Part shown: positions 38,420 to 48,480 of the stretch, piece by piece | How positions within the stretch are numbered: the stretch's first letter is position 1 | Layout: each line of letters begins with the position of its first letter | Assembly: GCA_039621445.1 (NCBI GenBank) | Contig: CP154956.1 | Span: 43,610,437 to 43,674,436 of the forward strand | Direction of reading: 5' to 3' | DNA from: Euglena gracilis | Taxonomy: Eukaryota > Euglenida > Euglenophyceae > Euglenales | Length of the DNA: 64,000 nucleotides | The notes under the pieces: generated by a model | The model's database searches: none | What the model was told of the DNA's origin: nothing | Seen by the model: the letters and a program-made list of their open reading frames with translations, nothing else | Position numbers and translations under genes: made by a program

Positions 38420-40100
38420 CCACAGTGGGATGTACTGCAGTGCTCCCTTGGGGGAGTATATGTCAGTCTATCAGTCCACTTCACAGTTGGAACTCACGGC
38501 ATTTGCTCCACCGTTTTATAAATTATGAATCTTCGCGGGAACCTTTCAACGCGACCTTCTTTCCTCGTTCATAACGTGGCTGTAATAAATCACTCCAGTG
38601 AATTTGTGTGGCGTGATCCCCTCTCCAATTTCATCAAAAATCATTTTCCACACCAAAGTGTTATTGTCACCGCTCGCATTCAGCCGCACCGTGGTCGAGG
38701 CCCTAAAGAGAAATGTCCCAGGAGGACCTCAAAATTCGCCAAGAAAGGACAGCAACCCAACCTTCATGCAGTTCCGAGAGTGCAAAAAAAATAAACAAAT
38801 GGTGGATGTGAAACAGGTGCAATAGATCTTCTGCTTTGATTCGTGATTATTCTTCCAAACCGCCGGGGCATTGAACCAACCACACAGCAACCTGGATCAT
38901 AACCTGGCCACGACCGAGGGATGCCACAAATCAGGAATGGTCCAATATCCATCTCTCGATTCGTGGATAACCATACCTACCGCTACCCACCGTGTATTAT
39001 GTAATTCGTGGATTCAGCTTGGGCTATTTTTTGATTGTATTTTCAACTTGTCTTGAAAGTCCCTGGTGGAGTCGAATTACAAGTACTGGTGAAGTGAAAG
39101 TCCCTGGTGCAGTTCAAGTTACAAGCACTGGTATCAAGTTCAAGTTACAAGTTACAAGTGTGCAAGTCCAAGGACAAGTTCAAGTCCAAAGACAATACCA
39201 AGGTGAAGAACGCCGGTGAAGTGGGCTTCTCAACCCTTATCTGCAGCTCCAAAAGTTCGACATGCTGTGATATTATGAGCCTCTCAGCTCCACCGGTACC
39301 TCTTGGGCTTGCAAATGCCCCTGCATTCTGGGCCTGCAAAGGTTCCTTCTTTTGGGCCTCCGAGTGACACCATTTTCCCCAGTGTCCTACAAAGTCCCTG
39401 GGCCTGCAAGCCCCCCCCCCCCCGACACCTTTAAAGTGCTTGCATCTTTTTGCCCCAGCTGCCTGGACACTCCCTGGGCCTGCAAAGGCCCCCTGTGACA
39501 TCATTTTGACCTGTTTCACCAAGGGTTCGGCGTTTTTTCCGTGTCGAATAAGTCGAATTTTTCAAGGTTGAATTACTCCAATTTTTCGTGACGAAAATTT
39601 CCAAAATTTCCGCAGGGTGAAGCACTGCAAGGGGGATCTGTTTTTTTTTGTTTTCTTCCGGTGACGGCATTTCCAAGGTACTCGAAGCCAGAAAAAAACA
39701 CCTTCTAGAGACGTCCCTCGGATAAATTTTGCCTTCCACATGCGTAAAAAAGATTTTTTTTGTCCCCACCCCCCCCAGCCAAGGCCCTGCAGTTACAGAA
39801 ACCCTTCTCGATAAAATGGAAAAAAACAACCCCCCGTACCCCCCGTAGAAGCCCCCTCCCAAGCCACCCCACCCCGTACCGGGGGTGGGGGATTGAAGCA
39901 GGACAAAATTGGAAACCGAAAAAATTGTTGGCAAACCTGAAAACAGCCCGGAAAAAATTGGCAGGTTTTGTTTGCAAGATGAGTGGAAAAAGGGTTTTTC
40001 AAAATTTTGAGGCAAGGTTTTCAAAAAAGGGCCGTAAAAATTGGGCAGGATTTCTGTAGGCCAATTCTTTCCCAAGGAATTTCTTCGCCCTCCAATTTCG
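38420..40100. other. no recognised gene
   Basis: Contains AAGTTACAAGT-type degenerate short repeats at 39,060-39,200 and repeats of GGGCCTGCAA at 39,300-39,490, otherwise featureless. Short ORFs have no recognisable domains. Confidence 0.4.
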
Positions 40101-40119
40101 GCTCCTGGTTCTGGCCAAG

Positions 40120-40345
40120 AGGGGGGGGGTGTGGGGGTTGACCATTGTCGGTCCACGGTCGCTCTCGGTCGCTCTTGGTTGGGGGGTGGGGGTAGTGGGG
40201 AGGTCGACCGAGGCGACCGTGGGGGTCGACCAGGGGCGACCATGCTCAACCCCCCCTCCATATCCGAGACCCCCCCTTCCGAGGGGTCGACCGTGGTCCA
40301 CCCCCCATTCCATAACCGCGTCCCCTCCTTGAGGGGGCCACCATG
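40120..40345 (+). repeat. GGTCGACC-type satellite, partial
   Basis: Degenerate units around GACCATGGTCGACC and CCCCATAACC, the same family as at 43,450-43,567, 60,404-60,640 and 62,085-62,165. Confidence 0.7.
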
Positions 40346-40604
40346 GTCGACCACCCCACCCCATAACCAAGGTTGGGTTTTGTTTTTGTATTTTTGGGGG
40401 GGTCCCAAAACCGACCCAAAAATTTGGGGGGGGTACCCAAAAATCAAATTTTTGGGTCTCCATTGACGATGAGAGAAAACAATGGGAAGCAATGGTCGAC
40501 ATCCGCAAAGTCAAGGGGCTGTCCCTCAGAGTTGTCCTGAACACTCCCCGCCTGCTTGAAACACTTTCTGGCGGTTCACATTTCGGTTGTCAGACTATCC
40601 CCCA

Positions 40605-40755
40605 CCCAGGGGGCGGCTGGCCGTCCGTCCGTCCGAGCCGTCCGGACGTCTTCAGCCGGACAAATGCTGGACGCCCAGCCGTCCGTCCGGACGAAGCATT
40701 TTTTCGCCAGCCGTCCGTCAAGCCGGACCAATGTCTGTCTTGCTAGCCGGCCGGA
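40605..40755 (+). repeat. CCGTCCG-rich repeat, copy 1
   Basis: Degenerate array of CCGTCCGTCCGG and related AGCCGTCC units, shared with 42,180-42,295 and 42,525-42,675. At 40.6-40.86 kb and 42.2-42.4 kb it lies next to a tRNA-like sequence. Confidence 0.7.
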
Positions 40756-40829
40756 CCAAAAAAAAAAAAATCCTTCTTCGTGAAAAGCAGTCACGGCTTC
40801 CCTCCACTCGTCGCGCCACGACAGTCACA

Positions 40830-40905
40830 AAGTTGCCCCCCGGCGGGTTTCGAACCCACGACCTACCGGTCACACCCTAACGGAGCCCTAGCGGAGGGGG
40901 ACTGA
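40830..40905 (-). other. tRNA-like (SINE-like) sequence, minus strand
   Basis: On the minus strand the T-arm and B box read GTGGGTTCGAAACCCGC, followed by GGGGGCA. The anticodon and D arms are not convincing, so this is a tRNA-derived repeat or pseudogene and not a functional tRNA. Confidence 0.4.
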
Positions 40906-41139
40906 GTTCGTTCTGCCCACAGGACGCCCGGGTGAATGTTCGGGCAGAAATATGGCCCGCCCGTGGGCTTTAACCCTTGGGGGGCACCCCCTGCCCAAAA
41001 AAAACCTGTGGCCATTCTTTCGCCTGGTTGGGAAAATACCGCCAGCAAAAGTGGCCAAAAACATGACCAACCACCCATCGGTCCAAAACTGGCCACACAA
41101 ACCCTCCAGAACTGACCCATTTGCCGGACTCAAAAACTG

Positions 41140-42170
41140 AACCCCCAATTTTTTAGCTTTTTGAGCAAGAGAACTTGTTGCACAGGACAAAACGTTTCTG
41201 GTCAAAATCTAGCACCATCTGAAAAAAAAAAAAAAAACCCATGACCAGCTGCTGAAGAAAAAGTCCGTTTTTGGCAAAAGAAAATTCAGAGATGTAATTT
41301 TTTTTGGTGGTTTAAGCCTTTAAAAAGGGATTTTTTGAGGTCGAGGAACCCAAAAAATTTCAACCTGTGCGCGTTCATTGAAAGTTTCATTTTTTTGAAA
41401 ATTTCATCAAAAAAGCTTCAAAAACTAAAACTAACACACAAGAACATGGACAACAGAGAAATCAAGGCCGCACAAACCAATTAAGGTGGAACCGTTGCTT
41501 GCCAAGGAACCTTCAAGCATCTTGAACTTACTTCTCAGATAAAAAAAAGGCACACCTTTGATTGACTTCAGTTTCAGGTGCTCAAAACACTTGGTCATTC
41601 TCAAAACTTCTTTCCATTCAAATCCAATCTCAATGTCCTGTGAAAAATGAACCAAATGAGCATCGTTTACTCAAACATGAACTAAATCCCTGTGGCTCCA
41701 AACACAGAATGCAAGGCCAAAATGTCCCCAAGTCACCAGGCCCAAGACACAGAGCTGCAGCTGGAGCTCTGTGAAATGGCAGCAAAAGTTCCAAAACTGT
41801 AAAACACGACCAGAAAACCATGAGAACGCTCAGAAAATGATATAAAAACAGAACGCCCAACAGAAGACATGCCACACAAGAGGGGGGGACTCAAAATTGT
41901 CACCCAGCCGACCAAATTTTGGAGAAAATGCCACATTTTTTAAAGTGGTCCAGATGCACTAGAAAAGACCAATAGAATCATTCTTCAAAAGACACTTTTA
42001 GATGGGCGTACCTGCTTCAAGGTTCAAAAAATACTGCATGACTGCATTCCTTATCCTTCAAATAGCTTGTACCTGAAGTCAGAATTCGGATAAACAAGGA
42101 ATTCCAAGGGAGAACACTTCCCTGGCACACAATTAGGAAATACCGGGCGTGGTCGCCTGCGCTGCACCTC
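41140..42170. other. no recognised gene
   Basis: AT-rich sequence without convincing ORFs, repeats or RNA genes. Confidence 0.45.
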
Positions 42171-42179
42171 TCGCGATTT

Positions 42180-42295
42180 TGAGACCAACCCGCCCGCCCG
42201 TCCAGCCAAAATGAACCCTGTCCAGCCGTCCAGGTGAAAGGAATTTTCTCTAGCCCGTCCGTCCGTCTGTGTGTCCGTCCGTCGTCCGCACGCCT
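42180..42295 (+). repeat. CCGTCCG-rich repeat, copy 2
   Basis: CCCGCCCGTCC and CCGTCCGTC units upstream of the tRNA-like sequence at 42,342. Confidence 0.6.
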
Positions 42296-42341
42296 CCATG
42301 GACTGGTCCTTTTCCTCTTTTGATACGTAAAAGTGTATCGT

Positions 42342-42411
42342 GCACACAGTATAATTGGTGTGGCATGCAGTTCGCAACCGTGAGCTCGCGGGTTCAAACC
42401 CCGCTGTGTGC
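42342..42411 (+). other. tRNA-like sequence with intact acceptor and T stems
   Basis: 70 nt with a perfect 7-bp acceptor stem (GCACACA/TGTGTGC) and a perfect 5-bp T stem (GCGGG/CCCGC) around loop TTCAAAC. The anticodon loop may be TTCGCAA (CGC, Ala), but its stem contains a mismatch and wobble pairs and the D arm is unusual. More likely a tRNA-derived SINE head or tRNA pseudogene than a working tRNA. Confidence 0.5.
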
Positions 42412-42524
42412 AAGTTTTCATCATTGTAAAACGTCTTTTTCCGCACCGCGCACCCACCCAGAATTAGGACTTGCCCAGTTCGCGACAAGAACAAAAAGCC
42501 AAGCTCGTGAGACGCCTGCGCTTC

Positions 42525-42675
42525 CAAAGATCCGGCCGGCTAGCCGGCCAGCCGGCCAGCCGCCCAGCCGGACCAAGTGCAATTTCTTCAGCCGTCTGGA
42601 CCAAGCGCACAAGCTCAGCCGTCCGTCCGGACCTTCGCTTTTTTCACCAGCCGTCCGTCCGTCCGTCCGTCCGCC
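42525..42675 (+). repeat. CCGGCCAG/CCGTCCG-rich repeat, copy 3
   Basis: Tandem GCCGGCCAGCCGGCC followed by a (CCGT)n run at 42,650-42,675. Confidence 0.7.
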
Positions 42676-43139
42676 TCCCCAGTTAGTCCAGTTAGTTTAG
42701 TTAGTACAATTTTGGATCCTGAATTTTTTTGGGGCCACAAGGCTTTTCAAAATGCCCCAAAATGCAATTTTCTGTTCGGGACATGTAAAACCTCCCAAAT
42801 AATACCCCCCCGGGGTAATATTTTTTCGCCCGAAGTCCCGGCCTTAGGGGGGGGGGGTATTATTTCCCAAAGGTTTTCGAAAATTTTTGATGTTCCGTAG
42901 GAGCAAAAATAGTGCCAAAGCCCCTCTTTGGGATCATTTTTTTGTTCTTTCTCATGAAATTTAGCATTTCTTGGAGGCAATCAGAGGCCACAATTCTGGA
43001 GGGCATGATTTTCCCTCCGAAAATAACAGTCTGGATTCCAACGGTCACCCCTTATCAGAATCCACAATTTTGTTGTACCATCCCCCCCCCCCGGTGTTTA
43101 AACACTGGCCTTGTATAAGCACTGCCCCTCCAATGCGCT

Positions 43140-43215
43140 TCAATTCTTTTGGACGTCTTGGACAGGAATCCTGCGTTGCACGCGGGGTTGGTGGTTCGAT
43201 CCCGGCTGCAGCCCC
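43140..43215 (+). other. B-box-containing tRNA-like sequence
   Basis: GGTTCGATCCC at 43,193-43,203 is a good Pol III B box in a tRNA T-arm-like context. No complete cloverleaf. Possibly SINE-derived. Confidence 0.35.
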
Positions 43216-43449
43216 AGGGATTACCTAGGGTGGGTCCAGCCTCCCCCGGAGGGCCCAGAGGGGGGTGAGATTCTTTTTGGCGCCGCAGGCGCAGAAAATT
43301 TTGAAAAAATGGCTTTTCTTGGCCAAAATCGGCCTTTTTTAGGCAGTTAGGGGTTAGGGGTAAAATTTTTCAAAGAGGGGGTCCCAAAAATACAAATTTT
43401 TGGTGTTTTTGGGGGGGTACCCAAAAAACAAAATTTTGGGGGGGACCCA

Positions 43450-43567
43450 AAACCCAAAACCCAACCTTGCCATAACTGCGACCCCTCCCCCTCCAAGGGG
43501 CGACCATGGTCGACCCCCCCTCCCCATAACCGCGACCCCCCCTTCCAAGGGGCGACCATGGTCGACC
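43450..43567 (+). repeat. GGTCGACC satellite left of element 2
   Basis: Tandem ~47-52 bp units of GGGGCGACCATGGTCGACC followed by CCCATAACCGCGACCCC. The array resumes after element 2 at 60,404, showing that the element split it. Confidence 0.85.
43562..43567 (+). repeat. target site duplication, element 2, left
   Basis: TCGACC, repeated at 60,404-60,409. As in element 1, 5 bp (CGACC) is possible if T belongs to the LTR. Confidence 0.8.
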
Positions 43568-43875
43568 TGTGTACCAGGCGTATGCTTCTGTCCCCTTCCG
43601 TTGAGGAAGTTAGGATGGAAGCAGATCCTATTAGGATCTCCTAATGGGTGCCCCTTCTCTCTCCACAGGTGGTATTCTTCTTTATACCTTTTCCTTCCTT
43701 TCCATCGGACCGGACTTGGTTATCCAGTCCGTCCTCCCTGCATTGCTCCGTGCTTTGCTTCTTGGGAAGTGGGAAAAGGGTTTTTACTGTTACTCTGATT
43801 TTTAGTTCCCAAGTAGGTGCGCCAAGGCGAAAGCGAAGGCTTTTGGGAAAGGGGAATTGGGAATCAGACGTACAC
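43568..43875 (+). repeat. 5' LTR of element 2 (308 bp)
   Basis: Starts TGTGTACCAGGC, ends CAGACGTACAC. Matches 60,096-60,403 with constant offset 16,528. It shares with the element 1 LTR the first 12 bases, the CCACAGGTGGTATTCTT block (~43,667) and the CGCCAAGGCGAAAGCGAA block. Confidence 0.95.
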
Positions 43876-43876
43876 T

Positions 43877-44020
43877 TGGTAGCAGATTGGTTACGATCCT
43901 ATACACATACTTCACAGAAAGAAAAGCTACCAGGTTTTACACTTGGTAGCAGATTGGTTACGATCCTATACACATACTTCACAGAAAGAAAAGCTACCAG
44001 GTTTTACACTTGGTAGCAGA
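43877..44020 (+). promoter_or_regulatory. triplicated primer-binding site, element 2
   Basis: TGGTAGCAGA at 43,877, 43,944 and 44,011, period 67 bp, with the first two 67-bp units identical. Each copy is preceded by TACACT, mimicking the LTR end. Each spacer has GCTACCAGG, which can pair with the site. Complementary to initiator-Met-type tRNA 3' ends. Confidence 0.8.
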
Positions 44021-47000
44021 TTGGTTTGATCCTACGCTGACTGGCAGCGGAGAGCCCCTGCGCCGTTATTACACGGTCGCAGTGTCAGCTCCCGGCTTCT
44101 AGTCAACGTCTAAGCAGACGAGCAGGCTCCGGAAGGCTCTGTACGGTATTACCCGTTACAGCCCCTCTGGTGCCAGCACAACTGCTTAGTTTTGTGGGTT
44201 TTTGCTGCTTTTGTCACCAGAAAGATGCAAAGCACAGGCCCCAACCATCAATTCAACTATGCCTTATTACAGGCATCATTGCAAGACATTGATCAAGAAA
44301 ATGGGGATTGGAAGCTTTTATGTGAAAGTGCTTCCAGTTCCCACGCCGATGAGGCACAATTGATTCAATTGTCACAATTGCAACACTTGTCATCATTGAC
44401 AATGGTCGGCGATGAGCCCTCCATATCATTGGCTTCAGAGGCTAATGCGGCCTCTTCCGCACTCACCTTGCCACAACGGGGGTATTCGCCTCTGTCTGCG
44501 GCAACGGTGCAGCTGCGCACACCGGAGAGACCCGTGGTGATTCCGCCACCGGGCTTCTCTGGTGATGGTGGGTTGGAAACCCCGTGTTTCTTTCAACCAC
44601 CACCCGCGCTTCCGACGGCAAGCACTTACAGCGATTTCCCACCACCACCCGATATCGGGTGCTATCCCGTACTACCTTGGCAACCGGAGACTCGCCTCGT
44701 GGTGCCGGAATTCTCCGGTACATCCCAACCCATGGATGACTATGGGAAGGGCACTGGTGAGCTCCTCACTGCTGAGGATGTGCAGGATATTGTTGCTCGG
44801 CTTCCAGGGGATCACCCCCTTGTGAGGCAGTTCAACCATGTGCAACAATGCGTTGCAGAGTGTGCAACCGCATTGAACAAAGTGCTTCAGTTTGATGAGG
44901 ACAACCAGAAACATGTCTTCACCAAGCTGGAACACTGCTGGAATTACTTGCAGGAAGAGAGGAACTTCGAAAGTGCGGGTATTGACCTTGCAAACTTTCG
45001 GGAAACCTTTGACAGAATATGCCAACAGCTCCCGCAAAACTTCCGGCAAATTAGTGAATGCATGCATGAAGCGGAAACGCGGAATGACTCCAAGTTTCTG
45101 CACTTGCATGGCTCACTACAACAGTTATCGGGACAAATGGAGTCCTGTTCATCTGCGTTGTTGCATTTGCAACAACAGTTGCATGCACGAGATTCCTCGT
45201 CTGCAACATCCAGCAGTGGTGGATTTGTGTCTATGGACCATTTCACCACATTGTCCGCAACTTTCCATGAATCGCAACACCGCATTATGCAGTTGTGCGA
45301 TGAAACGGAAAAGTTTCGGCAATTCCAGTCACAAGCCAACGAGAATTTTGCTCCCCACACGTATGTGCGGCAGTTGGAGGAGCGACTTTCCCGTTTGGAG
45401 CAGAAAACCTGCTATTGTGACGCGAATCGGGTTGGATTATCCAATCTGAGCGCGAAAGTCGCGGAAATGGCACAACGGCAGGATTCCCTGCAGTTGCAGT
45501 TGCAATCCGACATTGGCGGGATTAACTCGGCCATTGCGGGTTTGCAACAAAGCTATTCCGCACTTTCCCACCGAGTTCCGGACATTAGCGGCATTCAGAC
45601 TGCTATTGGGGAACTCCAGACCCGGTATGCATCGGTGTCTACCAAAGTAACGGAAATGCAGTCTCTACCTGCAGGTTCCAGTTCTCGGATTACTGAGAAC
45701 CCTGATTTCAAGGCATTTTATGACAAAATGCTCACTAACAATCAGGAAACCTTGCAAGATTTCTGCAACAGCCTATTACGGCTTGAGGAATCGGTGAATC
45801 GGAATGCCCGATCCACACAAAGTGAGATTACCAGGTTGGATGAGCGAATTTCCGCGTTGTTGGATAACCCACAACCTGGAAATTTGCCCATGGGTACCAC
45901 AACCGTGTTGTCGGATAACCCTGCACCGGTTGCACCCACCACCACACCAACCAAGGTGACATCACCTTTGCAGATTCTCTCAAATGCTGTAAAGGCATTA
46001 ATGGGACAACTCCAATTATTGGATAAGTCTCACGGGAAACTTGTCCAAGATGTTACCGGAATTTCCGAAAGGATTCCGCACTTGGATGACTTTTCCCGTT
46101 ACCGCAAGCGTATTCGCGCTTTGGAGGATGAAGTTGACCGTATTTGCGGCGAGTTGGAGCATTTGGAGCAAAGTGTGCATGACTTGTCTGTGGGTTTGGA
46201 TAATGTGTCCAACCAACAGCGGGTTTCACACCGCAATTAGGCAGTATGCATTGCCGAAGATGCGCCAGATGCTCCAGATTCGCGTTTCCACAACCCGAAT
46301 ATGGGTGCACATGCACCACCACCACCTGTGTCCCGAGTGTCACAATCCGCGATTCCGCGAATTGTGCCACCATTGGCCTTGCCTACAACCCAAACCCAGT
46401 TTTCGGATGAATCTCCCATTACGGGAACCGAATTTTCGGAAAACACGGCGATTCCGCCAAGTCTCCACCAAGAAATCCATCATTCCATGGTTGTGCGTGG
46501 AATGAGCCAAACCCGTACACCGGGAGTGGGTCACATGTTGCATGCGCGACATACTCCCACACCGGAGTGTCCCCCTATTACGGGTGACCAACAGGGTTTG
46601 CGACCGGATTTCCGGTACCAGGATTCACCTTCACCAGAAATTTCGCGATTCCGACAAGAATCCGGAAAGGATACGCTTGGTGCTCGAGCGTACCCGGGCC
46701 CGAATCCACGGAATACCACCGAGGGCCAACGGGTTTTTCAGAAAGACTTCAAGGGCACCATCGCAATCGCGAATAAGGTGAAACCCCAATGGGACGGTGA
46801 TCCAACCACATGGAGACAGTTTTTCCGGGACTGGGAGTACTACTGGGCATTGAAAGGGCCAACCAAGGACACAAACCCGGAGGTGATCAAGATGGAATTC
46901 ATCGATTGCCTCCCTAGGGATGAGAAGGAGCGCGCGCGACAACTCGTCATTCGCTACCGCGTTTCCTTTGATGACCTGGTGGAGCAATACGCTACCAGTT

Positions 47001-47521
47001 CAAGTTTGGTCGCTAGGATTACCCTGGAGACCAAGTGGCGGCAATGCGCCCCACCCGATCGCAAATGGAAGTCCATTGACCTTTGGTATGCCAAATGGTT
47101 ATGACTTGCTGCTGAAGTGGATGAACTCAGTGAAAAGCAAATGCGCGAACAGTTTGACGCTGTTCTCATGCATTTCACGCCTAGACTCATCAAGGATATC
47201 CATCGTGAGGAGTTGGCGGGTAATGCAATGACTCTTGACCAACGGACTGTTTCCAAGCAATTGAAGCTATCACAGCTTCTGGTCAGATTCAATCCGCGTA
47301 TACCGCACACAACCGCTGGATTACGGCTGGTTCGGTGAACGCATGCAAATGGTTTCAACTTCACCAACCACGGGATCGAAAACGCGATACCCGCGTTCTT
47401 CGGACCAAGCCACGGATAAAGTGTGCTTTTTGTGCAACAAATCGGGACATATGTCTCGGGAATGTCCTAATCCTGAAGCGCGAAAGCGTATTCAGAGTCC
47501 GCGAGGCTCGACTTCATCACG

Positions 47522-47529
47522 AGGTTCGG
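47522..47529 (+). repeat. MITE target duplication, left
   Basis: AGGTTCGG, 8 bp, repeated at 47,803-47,810. Confidence 0.85.
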
Positions 47530-47802
47530 CATAGCTGGCACTTCGTTTAAAACGAAGTCACGCATTTTTTCCGCATTGAGGGTCCAGGGCAAAATCAATT
47601 TTAGCGCCCATCCTCGGTCAGAGAAGACACCAGGGATGTTTCAACTTGAACATCCCAAGCAGAAAAATGTATTTTGACCATTCTTGTTGAAGACAACCAA
47701 AGTATTGGTTTTCAAGCCATTTGAGCTAAGATTGGTTCACCCTGCGATCAAAGGCAAAAAAGGACCATATTTTCCCGCCGGGCTAACGATCCGCGAGCTA
47801 TG
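47530..47802. mobile_element. 273-bp MITE with 8-bp target duplication, hAT-like
   Basis: Inserted in gag of element 2 and absent from element 1. Ends are CATAGCTGGC and, inverted, CATAGCTCGC (9 of 10 matching). A 9-bp-arm internal palindrome (ACTTCGTTT/AAACGAAGT) follows the left end. The perfect 8-bp target duplication is typical of hAT transposons (established). It has no coding capacity, so it must be moved by a transposase elsewhere in the genome. Confidence 0.85.
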
Positions 47803-47810
47803 AGGTTCGG
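47803..47810 (+). repeat. MITE target duplication, right
   Basis: AGGTTCGG, identical to 47,522-47,529. Confidence 0.85.
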
Positions 47811-48432
47811 GTTCCTCCGCGTTTTCACGCCAATCGGGCAATTCACGCTCATCGAGTCCCCGATCCGACGGTATTAGCCCCCGAATTACGCTCCGCGATG
47901 AGCGGAAACACGGTACCCCTCGGGGTAGGTCACCCGGTGCCCCGGCCAAGAAGCGTGATTCTCATCGCGAGACATCGCGATCGCGTTCGCGAAGCGGATC
48001 ATCTTCTTCGCGATCCTCATCGGGAAAACCCCGATACACCGGTCATGGTCGACGGGATACCCGGTCACCACGACGGTTTGACGGGAAATCGGGAAACCGA
48101 TCCCCCCGTTACCAGATTCGCAACACAAATCTCGGTGTTCGCTTTGTGGATCGAGTGATCACCACTCATCCAAATGTCCGCGTTCTCGTTCTCCCCGCCC
48201 TGGCCAACGTCATCGCGGTATGAATCGCGGTGACAAGGGTCACTCCTCCAACCGCCATAAAGTCGGTTTCAAGATATCTTGTTTGGAGGATGACACCCCG
48301 GCTTCGGGCAGGGAGGGGGATGAGACCACGGATACCGATTTCGACGAGGCCCGCATGGCGGTGCGCACGTTGAAATCCGTTTATACCTCTAAAAGGCCCA
48401 TAGCCGGCTATTCGGCCGGTTCGGACCTGGAG

Positions 48433-48480
48433 TAGGGGAGCCCGAGGTCCGAGGGCACGGACCTCTGGGCTGATGAACAG
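48433..48480 (+). promoter_or_regulatory. candidate readthrough UAG plus hairpin, element 2
   Basis: TAG at 48,433-48,435 in phase with Pol, followed by the same 13-bp hairpin (48,439-48,471) as element 1. Conservation despite decay of the upstream gag is explained if the site was under selection until recently or was gained by recombination. Confidence 0.7.

Larger units (their letters stand above)
44225..48435 (+). pseudogene. gag: gag pseudogene of element 2
   Basis: Homologous to element 1 Gag from MQSTGPNHQFNY to SAGSDLE. The coiled-coil part is open to an in-frame TAG at 46,238-46,240; the same frame then runs through the capsid-like domain (QWDGDPTTWRQFFRDW at ~46,790) to an in-frame TGA at 47,102-47,104. 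A frameshift follows near 47,290, the first zinc knuckle (CFLCNKSGHMSREC) is read in another frame at ~47,427, and a MITE interrupts the Ser-rich linker at 47,530. The end returns to the frame of Pol, so the UAG/hairpin arrangement is preserved at 48,433-48,471. Confidence 0.9.

Noticed and set aside
39431-40492. 353-codon minus-strand open frame
   Set aside because: Composition follows satellite and homopolymer sequence (repeated GGPW/STMV-like peptides from the GGTCGACC family) with no domain.
42342-42411. Functional tRNA gene
   Set aside because: Acceptor and T stems are perfect but the anticodon stem has a mismatch and the D arm is abnormal; an adjoining repeat tract suggests a SINE or pseudogene.
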